Assembly: GCF_900095855.1 (NCBI RefSeq)
Contig: NZ_FMIY01000002.1
Span: 1,107,322 to 1,171,321 of the forward strand
Source of the DNA: Megasphaera coli
GTDB taxonomy: Bacteria; Bacillota; Negativicutes; Veillonellales; Megasphaeraceae
Reading direction: 5' to 3'
Length of the DNA: 64,000 nucleotides
Shown: positions 29,066 to 38,412 of the stretch, in pieces
Layout: each line of letters begins with the position of its first letter
Numbering within the stretch: the first letter of the stretch is position 1
The notes under the pieces: model-generated
What the model saw: the letters and a program-made list of their open reading frames with translations, nothing else
The model's database searches: none
Told to the model about the DNA's origin: nothing
Program-made: the position numbers and the translations under genes

Positions 29066-30220
29066 TTATGGTGTCTCCATGTATACGGTCTCACCGGCGA
29101 CAATCGTCCGCCTTACATGTAAATCCCCGTCGTCCAAGAAAGTAATATCCGCCTGCTTGCCTTTTTCCAAGGACCCCAAACGTTCGGCTACGCCCAAATC
29201 CCGCGCCGGATTTATAGTCGCCATGGCAATAACGTCCGGCAGGGGTGCGCCTGTATTGACAAGAAAATTAAATACGGCCCGGTCCATCGTGACGATGCTG
29301 CCCGCTAAAGTTCCGTCGGCCAGTCGTGCCCGTCCGTCCCGAACAAGGACCTCGCGGCCGCCCAGTTCGAACAGGCCGTCACCCATGAGGCAGGCCCGCA
29401 GCGAATCGGTTATGAGTATGAGTCCGTCACGGCCCTTCGCCTTATACGCCAAGACCTGTGCCGTCCGGTGCACATGAATATTATCACAAATGAGCTCGCA
29501 ATGCGCTCTGTCATCTGTCAGTGCGGCGCCGATAAGGCCGGGCTGCCGATGGTGAAAGGCCGGCATGGCGTTAAAAAGATGCGTTACATGATACACGCCG
29601 CAATCCGCCATACCCGCCATTTCTTCATATGTTGCCGCGCTGTGCCCGACAGAGACGACAATGTCCTTATCCCTGCACAATGCAAAAAAAGTCTCGTCGT
29701 CTATGGTCTCCGGAGCAAGAGTAATAATTTTGATAATGTCGCCATAGTCTTCAATAAGAGATATATCCGCTTTTGCAATCGCCGCGGCCTCCTGAGCTCC
29801 CTTATACTGCTCATTGATAAAAGGTCCTTCCATATGGGCACCCAAAATGCGTGCCCCTTGCGGCTTTTTGCACCGGGCTGTACGAATTCGTGTCAGTGCG
29901 GCCTCTATGCGGGAGCGCTCATAGGTCATGGTCGTCGGCAAAAAAGCGGTCACTCCCGTCTGCGGCAAGAGCGCGGCCATCGTTTCCAAGGCATGGTCGG
30001 CCTCATCCATCGCATCGGCCCCGCCGCAGCCGTGTATATGTTCATTAATGAATCCGGCCGTTACAAAACAGCCTGTCGCGTCTATCACTTCTTCACACAT
30101 ACGCGGGCGAAAAAAGCGCTGCCCCATTATGTCCCGAATAGTGTCGCCTTCATATAAAAGAACCTGCCCCGACACGATCTCCCGCTCAAGCACAAGATTG
30201 CCGTTAACGACCGCCTTCAC
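29066..30220 (-). CDS. nagA: N-acetylglucosamine-6-phosphate deacetylase
   Basis: This amidohydrolase removes acetate from GlcNAc-6-phosphate in amino-sugar use and cell-wall recycling. The product is 384 aa, the normal length. Visible motifs: HIHGCGGADAMD, the metal-binding glutamate in HMEGPF, VGHSAAT, HLFNAM and the catalytic aspartate in ILITDSLRACLMGDG. GTG at 30220 was chosen because a GGAG lies 8 nt upstream and longer forms add an unrelated basic extension. It lies 56 nt after dapA on the same strand. nagB and sugar transporters are not in the window. Confidence 0.93.
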   Translation of the reverse strand: MKAVVNGNLVLEREIVSGQVLLYEGDTIRDIMGQRFFRPRMCEEVIDATGCFVTAGFINEHIHGCGGADAMDEADHALETMAALLPQTGVTAFLPTTMTYERSRIEAALTRIRTARCKKPQGARILGAHMEGPFINEQYKGAQEAAAIAKADISLIEDYGDIIKIITLAPETIDDETFFALCRDKDIVVSVGHSAATYEEMAGMADCGVYHVTHLFNAMPAFHHRQPGLIGAALTDDRAHCELICDNIHVHRTAQVLAYKAKGRDGLILITDSLRACLMGDGLFELGGREVLVRDGRARLADGTLAGSIVTMDRAVFNFLVNTGAPLPDVIAMATINPARDLGVAERLGSLEKGKQADITFLDDGDLHVRRTIVAGETVYMETP

Positions 30221-30276
30221 GGCATTCACTCCGTTCCGCCTCTGCCTCCGAACCACGAAAATCAACGCGCAGGTGT

Positions 30277-31161
30277 CTACATAATACCTGCTTTTTTCAT
30301 CATATTCTCAAGGAATTTCTTAACCTCGTCGTTTGCTTCCACCATGGGCAGGCGAAACGTTCCGCCCGGAAGGCCGAGCATGTTGCAGCACGTCTTAATG
30401 GGCGTAGGGCTGACCGTGCAGAAGATACCGGTCATGACATCGACGTATTTCCGGTGCAGCCGCGCCGCTTCGGCAACCTTGCCGTCTTTATGCGCCTGTA
30501 CGATAGCGTTCATTTCCCTGCCGATTATATGAGAAACGACGCTGATGACACCTGTCCCGCCGACGGCAACAATGGGCAGCGTCAGCGAGTCGTCACCGCT
30601 GTACACATAAAAGCCGTCATGCGTGTCGCGGGCAATGACGGAAGCCGCTTCCAGACTGCCGCTCGCTTCTTTAATGCCCACAATATTGGGGAAATCCTCC
30701 GCCAGGCGCACGACGGTTTCCGGTAAAATTTTACCGCCCGTCCTGCCGGGTACGTTATAAATGACAATAGGCAAGTCCACTGCCTTCGCAACAGCCGCAA
30801 AATGAGCATAACAGCCGTCCTGATTGGGTTTATTATAATACGGCACGATAACAAGGAGACAGTCCGCACCCGTCTTTGCAGCCTCCTTGGCAAAGGCGAC
30901 GGTTGCGGCCGTATCATTGGAGCCTACATTGGCCATCACCAAGGTTTCCCTGCCGAAATTTTCTACAGCCAGGCGAAACAGCTTTAATTTCTCTTCGGCC
31001 GTCAAGGTTGCGCCTTCGCCTGTCGTACCGGCTACAAGCAAACCGTCCGAGCCGTTGTCAATGAGATGCCGCCCGACGGTGAGAAAAGCGTCGCAGTCAA
31101 CGGTACCGTCCGCCTTAAAGGGGGTAATCATAGCGGTAATAACATTTCCGAACTGTAACAT
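30277..31161 (-). CDS. dapA: 4-hydroxy-tetrahydrodipicolinate synthase
   Basis: This enzyme condenses pyruvate with aspartate semialdehyde, the first committed step of lysine and diaminopimelate synthesis. The product is 294 aa, the usual length. The Schiff-base lysine is K164 in VGIKEASG, Y135 is in IYNVPGR, and the GTTGE motif is at about residues 45-49. The ATG at 31161 follows AAAGGAG. It is the third gene of dapB-asd-dapA, with a 15-nt gap to asd, so it is co-transcribed with them. Confidence 0.96.
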   Translation of the reverse strand: MLQFGNVITAMITPFKADGTVDCDAFLTVGRHLIDNGSDGLLVAGTTGEGATLTAEEKLKLFRLAVENFGRETLVMANVGSNDTAATVAFAKEAAKTGADCLLVIVPYYNKPNQDGCYAHFAAVAKAVDLPIVIYNVPGRTGGKILPETVVRLAEDFPNIVGIKEASGSLEAASVIARDTHDGFYVYSGDDSLTLPIVAVGGTGVISVVSHIIGREMNAIVQAHKDGKVAEAARLHRKYVDVMTGIFCTVSPTPIKTCCNMLGLPGGTFRLPMVEANDEVKKFLENMMKKAGIM

Positions 31162-31176
31162 ATAACCACTCCTTTA

Positions 31177-32211
31177 TTAAATATTGTGTGCAATCATATA
31201 TTCAGCTATTTGCAGGGCATTCAGTGCCGCGCCTTTGCGGATTTGGTCTCCCGACACCCAAAGGTTGACGACATTGGGATTAAAGATGTCCTTGCGAATA
31301 CGCCCTACATAGACATCATATTTTTCCGACGTATAAAGAGGCATGGGATATTCCATATTTGCCAAGTTATCTTGAACCTGTGTCCCCGGGAAAGCATCAA
31401 TAGCTTTGCGAACGGCTTCTACGGAAAGGGGCTCTTCCGTTTCCACATAAATCGATTCGGCATGGCTGCGAAAAACGGGTACACGTACTGTTGTAGGAGA
31501 TACGGCAATGCCGTCGTCATGCAAAATTTTATGTGTTTCATTGACCAGCTTCATTTCTTCCTTTGAATAGCCGTTATCCAAAAAAACGTCTATATGAGGC
31601 AGCAGATTGAAAGCAATGGGATAGTGCTTGTCCAGGCTCTTCGTCGGCAAGATACGGGCAACCGGTTCTTCGCCTTTCATATACGCTTCCACCTGTTCCT
31701 TGAGCTCGTCAATACCCTCTTTGCCCGCACCGGACACGGCCTGATACGTGCTGACAACGATTTTTTTTATGGGCGACAAATCATAGATGGGTTTCAAAGC
31801 CATGAGCATAATAATGGTCGAACAGTTCGGATTGGCAATAATCCCCTTGTGCCCGGCAATGTCTTCGGGGTTTACTTCCGGCACGACGAGCGGTACCTGC
31901 GGCTCCATGCGAAAGGCGCTGGAGTTGTCGATGACGACACAGCCATGCGCTACGGCCGCCGGTGCGAGTTCCTTACTGACGGAGCCGCCGGCAAACAAGC
32001 CGATATCTACACCTTTAAACGAATCGGGGCAAGCTTCTTCAACAATATACGCTTTCCCTTTAACGGTCATCGTTTTGCCGACCGAGCGCTTCGATGCAAG
32101 GAGCTTCAAATTGCTGTACGGGAAATTGCGCTCTTCAATTAAGTTTATAAATTCCTGCCCCACAGCGCCTGTAGCCCCTAGAATGGCTACAGAAGGCATT
32201 TTTGACATCAT
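31177..32211 (-). CDS. asd: Aspartate-semialdehyde dehydrogenase
   Basis: This NADPH enzyme reduces aspartyl phosphate to aspartate semialdehyde, the substrate of DapA. The product is 344 aa. The nucleotide loop GATGAVGQ is at the start, the catalytic cysteine is C130 in ANPNCSTI, and VSTYQAVSGAG and the HxE-type region FRSHAE are present. It lies 18 nt after dapB and 15 nt before dapA. The cluster gives three consecutive steps of diaminopimelate synthesis; the aspartate kinase gene is elsewhere. Confidence 0.96.
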   Translation of the reverse strand: MMSKMPSVAILGATGAVGQEFINLIEERNFPYSNLKLLASKRSVGKTMTVKGKAYIVEEACPDSFKGVDIGLFAGGSVSKELAPAAVAHGCVVIDNSSAFRMEPQVPLVVPEVNPEDIAGHKGIIANPNCSTIIMLMALKPIYDLSPIKKIVVSTYQAVSGAGKEGIDELKEQVEAYMKGEEPVARILPTKSLDKHYPIAFNLLPHIDVFLDNGYSKEEMKLVNETHKILHDDGIAVSPTTVRVPVFRSHAESIYVETEEPLSVEAVRKAIDAFPGTQVQDNLANMEYPMPLYTSEKYDVYVGRIRKDIFNPNVVNLWVSGDQIRKGAALNALQIAEYMIAHNI

Positions 32212-32229
32212 AACATGCGTCCCCCCTGA

Positions 32230-33027
32230 TTATAAGTAATGCTCCAGCCCGAAAATCAGGCCTTTCTGTTTCGGCGCTTTTTTTACAGCCAAAATCACGC
32301 CGGGCATAAAGGATTTGCGGTCCAAGGAATCATGTCGAATCGTGAGTGTTTCCCCGTAACCGCCGAAAAGAACCTGCTGATGGGCGACATACCCGGGCAG
32401 ACGTACGCTGTGTATAGGCACGGCTTCTACGACGGTGCCGCGCGCACCGGCCAAACTCTCATGAGTCTTATCGGGTGCGGGCACGGCGTCTGCAGCCTGA
32501 CGGGCAGCGGCAATTTTATGAGCCGTCATAATGGCCGTCCCCGACGGCGCGTCCAATTTATTATTATGGTGGAGTTCAATTATTTCCGCATCCGGCAAGT
32601 AAGCGGCAATTTCCTCGGATACCTTCATCATCATGACGGCACCGATAGAAAAATTCGGCGCAATAAAGACACTTATTCCCTTGGCCTCTGCCAGTTTTCC
32701 CAGTTCCCCACGCTGCGCCTCCGTCAATCCCGTTGTACCGACGACCGTATGTACACCGTGGGCCATACAGGTTTTTACATTCTCAAAGACGGCTTGCGGT
32801 ATGGTAAAATCGACGACTACATCCGGCTTTATTTCCTCAAGGGCGGCCGCCAGACCTTCGCGGACAGCGATACCCAAGGGACCGATGCCTGCCAGTTCGC
32901 CTATATCTTCACCTATATGTGTAATGCCGACGGCACCGACCGGTTCCGTTGCCGCATCTTCCGCAATTGCCTTCACGACCTGCAGCCCCATTCTGCCGGC
33001 CGCACCGTTTATAAGAACTCGAATCAT
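32230..33027 (-). CDS. dapB: 4-hydroxy-tetrahydrodipicolinate reductase
   Basis: This enzyme uses NAD(P)H to reduce the DapA product. The product is 265 aa, the normal length. The dinucleotide loop GAAGRMG is at residues 8-14, VGTTG lies mid-protein, and the substrate motif LHHNNKLDAPSGTA matches the family. It is the first gene of dapB-asd-dapA, with a promoter at 33075-33103 whose -35 lies inside the end of recN. The 5 prime leader is short (about 40 nt) and contains a 16-bp AT palindrome at 33047-33062; it is too short for a lysine riboswitch. Confidence 0.96.
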   Translation of the reverse strand: MIRVLINGAAGRMGLQVVKAIAEDAATEPVGAVGITHIGEDIGELAGIGPLGIAVREGLAAALEEIKPDVVVDFTIPQAVFENVKTCMAHGVHTVVGTTGLTEAQRGELGKLAEAKGISVFIAPNFSIGAVMMMKVSEEIAAYLPDAEIIELHHNNKLDAPSGTAIMTAHKIAAARQAADAVPAPDKTHESLAGARGTVVEAVPIHSVRLPGYVAHQQVLFGGYGETLTIRHDSLDRKSFMPGVILAVKKAPKQKGLIFGLEHYL

Positions 33028-33046
33028 ATATGTACACCTACCCTGT

Positions 33047-33062
33047 ATAAAATTAATTTTAT
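33047..33062. repeat. Perfect AT-only palindrome in the dapB leader
   Basis: ATAAAATTAATTTTAT, between the predicted -10 and the dapB start. It could be an operator, but an AT-only palindrome can arise by chance. Confidence 0.35.
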
Positions 33063-33074
33063 TGCTATATTTTT

Positions 33075-33103
33075 ATGATATACCGTCCGCTTGTTTCAGT
33101 CAA
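33075..33103 (-). promoter_or_regulatory. dapB-asd-dapA promoter
   Basis: Minus strand TTGACT (33098-33103), 17-nt spacer, TATCAT (33075-33080). The -35 overlaps the last recN codons. Confidence 0.7.
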
Positions 33104-34793
33104 TAAAGTTCACATTGTCTTTTACCTTATAAATTAATTCTTCCGCCGCCTGTAAACTTGTATCGGTCACGTCGTTACCGGAAAACATGCGGGCAATTTC
33201 GGCGACATGATCCGCTTTATGAAGGACGCGAGCTTTGGTGACCGTCCTCCCGTTCGTCTCTTCCTTATAAAGAAAGAAATGATTATCGCCGATAGCCGCC
33301 GTCTGCGGCAGGTGGGTAATGCAAAAAACCTGACCTGCAACACCCAGTCTGCCTATATGGGAGGCAACCTGCAAGCCCGTCTGCCCGCTGATGCCGACGT
33401 CAATTTCATCAAAAATAACTGTCTTTTCCTGCCTTTTTTCATGAAAGACCGACTTTAAAGCCAAGGCGATACGCGACACTTCGCCGCCTGAAGCAACTTC
33501 CGCCAAGGGCTTCTCCGCTTCGCCGCTGTTGGCGGAAAAGTATAAATCAACGGATGATGCACCGGCAGCCGTAATTTTATCCATCGGTTCAATGCGAAAA
33601 GAAATGCGGCTTTTCTCCAGCCCCAAATGCTGCAAGACGGCCTCTGTCTTTTCCTTGAAGAGATCCGCCCCTTCCAGGCGCGCCTGAAAGAGCTCATCTC
33701 CGACACGGCTTAATTGCGCTTCTTTTAAAGAAATTTGCTTCTGCAAGTCGGCCATTCTGTTTTCCGAATCGCTCAGCCGTTCTCTGTCTTCTCTGGCCTT
33801 TGCTTCAAAAGCTCTGATATCCGCCACTGTAAAACCGTATTTTCGCTTCAGCTTTTCAATGGCCGCCAAACGGAACTGCATCTTGTCGAGAGCCGCTTCA
33901 TCGAAGTCCATGGAGTCGGCATAAGTGACAAGCTCATCATGAATGGATTCAAGCTCATAGGAAATACTTTCCGCCTTGGCCGCAAGCGGTGAAAAAACTT
34001 CATCATAAGCGGCGTTTTTCTCCAGATTGCGCTGCACGAGGGAAACGGCATCCAACATCCCCTGCTGCCGCTCTCCCCCTTCAAGAGCAAAAAGGGCTTC
34101 TCGTAAGCCCTTGGTAATATGCTCGGCATGAGAAGCACGGTGAATCTTTTCTTCCAGTTCTTCATCTTCACCGTCCTTCAAGCGGGCCTCTTCAATTTCG
34201 CTGATTTGAAAGTCCAAGATACCGAGAAGTCTGGCCTTTTCGCCTTCGTTCCGTTCCAATACGGCCGCTTCATCACACAGGGCACGCCACTCCTTATATA
34301 AGCCGTCGTATTCTTTGCGGATGCGGCGCGTTTCCGCCGTAAATCCGTCGAGAAGCCGCACGTGACGTGTCTTGTCAAAAATAAGGCGGCTGTCATACTG
34401 GCCGTGAATATCGAGAAGAAGAAGTCCCAAACGACGGACAACGGCCAGCGGCACAATAGTTCCGTTCACAAGGACGGAACCTCTGCCGCTGCGGTAGAAG
34501 CACCGTGAAATGACGAGTTCTCCCTCTTCCGCCTCAATATGAAGCTCTCCCAGGAACGAACGTATGCACTCATCGTCATCAGGCAAAAAAAACGCGCCTT
34601 CAACGAGAAACGCTTCCGCTCCGTTACGGACGAAAGACGCTGATGCGCGTTTTCCTGCAAGCATGCCGATAGCATCGAGCAAAATGGATTTCCCCGCTCC
34701 CGTTTCCCCCGTAAAGACGGTAACGCCGGCAGAAAAGTCTAAATGTAATTCTTCAATTAAGGCAAAATTCTTTATGTGCAATGATTGCAGCAT
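33096..34793 (-). CDS. recN: DNA repair protein RecN
   Basis: RecN is an SMC-like ATPase that acts early in double-strand break repair. The product is 565 aa, the usual length. Walker A is GETGAGKS near residue 31, followed by the RecN-typical long coiled-coil middle region rich in Glu/Lys/Leu (about residues 155-380), then the signature region VASGGEVSRIALALK, Walker B VIFDEIDVGISG and CITHLPQ. It lies 3 nt after argR, an association conserved in many Firmicutes. Confidence 0.96.
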   Translation of the reverse strand: MLQSLHIKNFALIEELHLDFSAGVTVFTGETGAGKSILLDAIGMLAGKRASASFVRNGAEAFLVEGAFFLPDDDECIRSFLGELHIEAEEGELVISRCFYRSGRGSVLVNGTIVPLAVVRRLGLLLLDIHGQYDSRLIFDKTRHVRLLDGFTAETRRIRKEYDGLYKEWRALCDEAAVLERNEGEKARLLGILDFQISEIEEARLKDGEDEELEEKIHRASHAEHITKGLREALFALEGGERQQGMLDAVSLVQRNLEKNAAYDEVFSPLAAKAESISYELESIHDELVTYADSMDFDEAALDKMQFRLAAIEKLKRKYGFTVADIRAFEAKAREDRERLSDSENRMADLQKQISLKEAQLSRVGDELFQARLEGADLFKEKTEAVLQHLGLEKSRISFRIEPMDKITAAGASSVDLYFSANSGEAEKPLAEVASGGEVSRIALALKSVFHEKRQEKTVIFDEIDVGISGQTGLQVASHIGRLGVAGQVFCITHLPQTAAIGDNHFFLYKEETNGRTVTKARVLHKADHVAEIARMFSGNDVTDTSLQAAEELIYKVKDNVNFID

Positions 34794-34796
34794 TCT

Positions 34797-35252
34797 TTAT
34801 TCCTTCATGAGGGATACGATTAATTTTACAAGACGCGGCACACTGTCCGCATTATTCGTAATAATCAGGATGGTATCGTCGCCGGCAACGGTACCGATGA
34901 CGTTTTCCCACTTCGCATGATCCACGGCGGAAGCAACCATATTGGCCGAGCCGGGAATCGTATGGATGACAATTTGATTAAGACACGAATCGACGCGCAC
35001 GATAGAGTCCTGAAACAGGCGTGCCATACGGTTTTTAGACATGAGCATGTTCTGTTCCGGCGATAAAGCATATCGGTAGTGGCCGTCACTGGTCGGCACT
35101 TTGATCAGCATTAACTCCTTAATGTCTCTCGATACGGTAGCCTGCGTAACTTCAATCCCTTCTTCCTGCAAGGCTTTTGCTAATTCTTCCTGCGTTTCGA
35201 TAGGCCGAGATTGAACAATTTCTTTGATCTTGGTGTAACGGAATCTTTTCAT
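34797..35252 (-). CDS. argR: Arginine repressor
   Basis: A 151-aa arginine-responsive regulator of arginine metabolism. The N-terminal winged helix (RYTKIKEIVQ, then GIEVTQATVSRDIKELML) binds DNA; the C-terminal domain carries the hexamer and arginine site motif GTVAGDDTILI. It overlaps mnmM by 4 nt (ATGA) and lies 3 nt before recN, so the three are translationally linked. No arg biosynthesis genes are in the window, so its targets are elsewhere. Confidence 0.96.
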   Translation of the reverse strand: MKRFRYTKIKEIVQSRPIETQEELAKALQEEGIEVTQATVSRDIKELMLIKVPTSDGHYRYALSPEQNMLMSKNRMARLFQDSIVRVDSCLNQIVIHTIPGSANMVASAVDHAKWENVIGTVAGDDTILIITNNADSVPRLVKLIVSLMKE

Positions 35253-35830
35253 GGCTGCCCTCTCTTTTGAATAACAAACAATACCGGCGGTTCATGGGCC
35301 TGATTGACAGGCTGCCAGCATGACACGTCAAACTCCGTTTGCCTTAAGGTCCGCAAAAATTCGGCAAGTTCCGCTTTCTCTCTTGCCCCGTCCGGAGTCC
35401 CCGGGTATGCTGTTATCATAATTATCCCATTTGCAGAAACTTTATGCAAGCACAAATCGACAGCTTTCAATGTAGTTGCACTATCCGTATGTATGGCATG
35501 GTTTCCGCCGGGTAAATAACCTAAATTGAATAATACAAGATCCGGATTTTCTTTTATTTGAGCCAGTAACATTTCATGTGAACCGTGTCGTACAAAAATG
35601 CGTTTATGTGCAAGGCCCCGTTCATACAGAAGCGCCGTCGTTGCCGCAACGGCCTCCTCTTGTATATCAAAAGCATATAAAACGGCCGTATCCTTCATGC
35701 ATGCCGCGAGAAACACCGTATCATGACCGTTGCCGCAGGTCATATCGACGAGCGTGTCCGCACCGCCTATATGGGGCTGCACCAGGGCATGGCAAACGGC
35801 AACGGCATTGCGCAGCGAATAAGCATCCAC
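35249..35830 (-). CDS. mnmM: MnmM (YtqB)-family SAM-dependent methyltransferase
   Basis: A 193-aa class I methyltransferase. The SAM-binding motif is VDMTCGNGHDTVFLA, and FNLGYLPGG with HAIHT is characteristic of the YtqB family. YtqB of Bacillus has been described as the tRNA mnm5s2U34 methyltransferase MnmM, which completes the wobble-uridine modification. That assignment is by family only. It overlaps argR by 4 nt and follows nadK by 1 nt in a tight housekeeping operon. Confidence 0.88.
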   Translation of the reverse strand: MDAYSLRNAVAVCHALVQPHIGGADTLVDMTCGNGHDTVFLAACMKDTAVLYAFDIQEEAVAATTALLYERGLAHKRIFVRHGSHEMLLAQIKENPDLVLFNLGYLPGGNHAIHTDSATTLKAVDLCLHKVSANGIIMITAYPGTPDGAREKAELAEFLRTLRQTEFDVSCWQPVNQAHEPPVLFVIQKRGQP

Positions 35831-35831
35831 C

Positions 35832-36704
35832 TTACTCGGCTCCCCTCATTTTCTTAAAGAGATTGGCATAAAAGTAACCCTTATCAAAACGGATAAGCCG
35901 CAGTGTTTCCGCCGCCTTCCTCACGTGCAGCGTCATATCGGCGGCAAACTCGCAATCCGTCATGCCGTCGATGGAAATACGTACGACATTGCGACTGTCG
36001 CCGACAGTAAAGCTCAGCTCGTCTTCGTCACTGATAACAATGGGCATTTTTAAGAGCAGGTGGGGGCACAAAGGTGTCACCATCATACCTTTAACATGAG
36101 GCGGCACAATGGGTCCGCCTGCAGAAAAGGTATATCCCGTACTGCCTGTCGGAGTAGCGACGACGATGCCGTCTCCCGGATATTGCTGTACAAAGCAGCC
36201 GTTGATGCTCATATCGACGCGTACCAGTTTGCCTACATTACCGTGACTGATAACGACATCATTCAAGGCGGCAGGCAAGGACTGTACCATACCGTCGGCA
36301 TAGACGAGCTCACTCTTGAGCATAATCCTCTTTTCCATAAAGTATCTGCCTGCAAGAATATCTTCAAAGCGTTTTTCCAACTCTTCCCCTTCCACTTCAT
36401 AGAGAAAGCCGAGAGAACCGAGATTGATGCCGCACACGGCAATATGATGAGCCGCGAATTTTCGCGCCGACTTTAAAATCGTGCCGTCGCCGCCGAGAAC
36501 GAAGGCCACGTCAATACATTCATAAATAGTATCATCCCTGCGGAGCCGCTCTTGTTCGACATCCGCATAAACGGCCTCTGCCGCCATGCTTTCGCAGTAG
36601 GCCAAATAATAATCACAACCATGTTTACGGCACAGCTTCATAATTCGTTGAGCCAGTGCCGTACTGCCTTCCTTTACTAAATTCGGAAAAATACCGATGC
36701 GCAT
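35832..36704 (-). CDS. nadK: NAD kinase
   Basis: NAD kinase makes NADP from NAD and ATP or polyphosphate. The product is 290 aa, a normal length. Visible are the conserved GGDGTIL motif, NLGSLGFL, the VATPTGSTGYTFSAGGP segment and the C-terminal beta-sandwich. It lies between tlyA (9 nt upstream) and mnmM (1 nt downstream). This order tlyA-nadK-argR-recN is widespread in Firmicutes, which supports the call. Confidence 0.96.
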   Translation of the reverse strand: MRIGIFPNLVKEGSTALAQRIMKLCRKHGCDYYLAYCESMAAEAVYADVEQERLRRDDTIYECIDVAFVLGGDGTILKSARKFAAHHIAVCGINLGSLGFLYEVEGEELEKRFEDILAGRYFMEKRIMLKSELVYADGMVQSLPAALNDVVISHGNVGKLVRVDMSINGCFVQQYPGDGIVVATPTGSTGYTFSAGGPIVPPHVKGMMVTPLCPHLLLKMPIVISDEDELSFTVGDSRNVVRISIDGMTDCEFAADMTLHVRKAAETLRLIRFDKGYFYANLFKKMRGAE

Positions 36705-36713
36705 TTATTTCAC

Positions 36714-37517
36714 CTACATTTCGTGAGATGCCGCAACAACTTCGGCAATCACATCTTCCGTGACGGCATTGGCAAGAACACCGTTTTTGCGGCAATATAA
36801 CAAATATTCCACGTTGCCGTCAGCTCCCTTTACGGGCGAAAAGGTCAATCCTGCCGGCGCCAGGCCGGCGGCGGCAATACCTGCCGTAACGCGGGAAACC
36901 ACTTCTCTATGCACGGCAATATCGCGCACAATGCCGCCTTTGCCGACAGCCGCCTTTCCCGCTTCAAACTGCGGCTTTATAAGCACAACCGCCTCGCCGC
37001 CGTCTTTTAGAAGGGGCACGACGGCATCCATAATTTTGAGCAGCGAGATAAAGGACACGTCAATGGAAATAAAATCGACAGGCCCGCCTATGTCTTCGGG
37101 GGCGACATAGCGAATATTGGTCCGCTCCAAATTGACGACGCGTTCATCGGTCCTGAGCTTCCACGCCAATTGACCGTACCCGACGTCAACGGCAATGACA
37201 TGAGCCGCCCCGTTTTGCAAAGCGCAGTCCGTAAAACCGCCGGTCGACGCGCCGATATCCATCATAGTACGGCCCGTCAGGTTGACGGAAAATACGTGCA
37301 ACGCTTTTTCCAGCTTCAAACCGCCCCTCCCCACATAAGGCAGAGCGTTGCCCTTGACCTCAATCTGCGCATATCTGTCTATTTTGGTTCCTGCCTTGTC
37401 GACACGTACACCCTTGACGAAAACCGTTCCGGCCATGACGGCGGCCTTTGCTTTTTCGCGGCTTTCAAAAAGGCCCCGCTCCGTCAGCAGCACATCCAGC
37501 CTTTCTTTTTCTTTCAT
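36714..37517 (-). CDS. tlyA: TlyA-family rRNA 2-prime-O-methyltransferase
   Basis: A 267-aa protein with an N-terminal S4 RNA-binding domain (RLDVLLTERGLFESREKAK, residues about 5-60) and a C-terminal FtsJ-like methyltransferase domain with the SAM motif MDIGASTGGFTDCAL. TlyA proteins methylate rRNA riboses; older annotations call them hemolysins. It lies between ispA and nadK in the long housekeeping run. A target such as C1409/C1920 is known for the mycobacterial enzyme but is not shown here. Confidence 0.93.
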   Translation of the reverse strand: MKEKERLDVLLTERGLFESREKAKAAVMAGTVFVKGVRVDKAGTKIDRYAQIEVKGNALPYVGRGGLKLEKALHVFSVNLTGRTMMDIGASTGGFTDCALQNGAAHVIAVDVGYGQLAWKLRTDERVVNLERTNIRYVAPEDIGGPVDFISIDVSFISLLKIMDAVVPLLKDGGEAVVLIKPQFEAGKAAVGKGGIVRDIAVHREVVSRVTAGIAAAGLAPAGLTFSPVKGADGNVEYLLYCRKNGVLANAVTEDVIAEVVAASHEM

Positions 37518-37527
37518 GTGCGCCCCT

Positions 37528-38412
37528 TTATTCCACCCGCTCGCTCAGGTATACGGCGAGATCTCGTAAAAACCGGGCTTTATCGTCAAATCCGTCCAGT
37601 GCCGCCAATGCCTTCTGTGTGGCGGCGGCTGCCTGTTCTTTAGCTTCGTCCAAGGATAATAAGGTTACATACGTAGCCTTATTATTTTTTTCGTCACTGC
37701 CGACGGGCTTGCCCATAAGAGCTTCATCACCGACTGCATCTAAAATATCGTCCGTAATTTGAAAAGCAAGGCCCATGCTTTCGGCATATACACCTAAAGC
37801 GGCACGCGCACGGTCATCGGCACCTCCGAGCAGAGCCGCCATCTCAACGAGAGCTGAAAAAATAATGCCCGTCTTGCTTTTGTGGAGCAGCCGCAAGCCC
37901 GAAAGGCCGATGTCAAGATTTCCTTCTGCCGCAAGGTCGAAGGCCTGTCCGCCGACCATACCGGCCGGCCCGGCCGCATGCGCAAATATGCGAATGCATT
38001 GAAGGACTGTCGCCGGCTCCGCATCCGGCTGCGCCGCCATCAGCTCGAAGGCATAGGTCAGGAGGCCGTCGCCGGCAAGTATGGCCACTCCTTCACCGTA
38101 GACCTTATGATTGGTCGGTTTACCGCGACGGTAGTCATCATCATCCATGGCCGGCAGATCGTCGTGGATGAGCGAATAGGAATGAACGCACTCCAAAGCG
38201 CAAGCCAAATCAACATACCTGGCCGAATCCTTGCCGAGCGCTTCCAAAACGGCGAGAAATAAAATCGGCCTAATTCGTTTGCCTCCGGCGTTTAAGCTGT
38301 AGTTCATGGCTTCGTAAAGCTGCGAGAACTGCGGTACATCCGTTCGAACAAGTTCAGCTAAACGCGCATCGAGCATTTCTTTTTGGGAACGCATATATTC
38401 TTTAAAAATCAT
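37528..38412 (-). CDS. ispA: Farnesyl diphosphate synthase (polyprenyl synthase)
   Basis: A 294-aa short-chain prenyl transferase that builds farnesyl diphosphate for undecaprenyl phosphate and quinones. The first aspartate-rich motif is HDDLPAMDDDDYRRG near residue 85, the second is ITDDILDAVGD near residue 218, and GGKRIRP is near the N-terminus. It overlaps xseB by 4 nt, an order (xseA-xseB-ispA) conserved in many bacteria. Chain length is assigned from length and context. Confidence 0.94.
   Translation of the reverse strand: MIFKEYMRSQKEMLDARLAELVRTDVPQFSQLYEAMNYSLNAGGKRIRPILFLAVLEALGKDSARYVDLACALECVHSYSLIHDDLPAMDDDDYRRGKPTNHKVYGEGVAILAGDGLLTYAFELMAAQPDAEPATVLQCIRIFAHAAGPAGMVGGQAFDLAAEGNLDIGLSGLRLLHKSKTGIIFSALVEMAALLGGADDRARAALGVYAESMGLAFQITDDILDAVGDEALMGKPVGSDEKNNKATYVTLLSLDEAKEQAAAATQKALAALDGFDDKARFLRDLAVYLSERVE

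Noticed and set aside
33028-33095. Lysine riboswitch before dapB
   Set aside because: The predicted leader is only about 40 nt with a simple AT palindrome.
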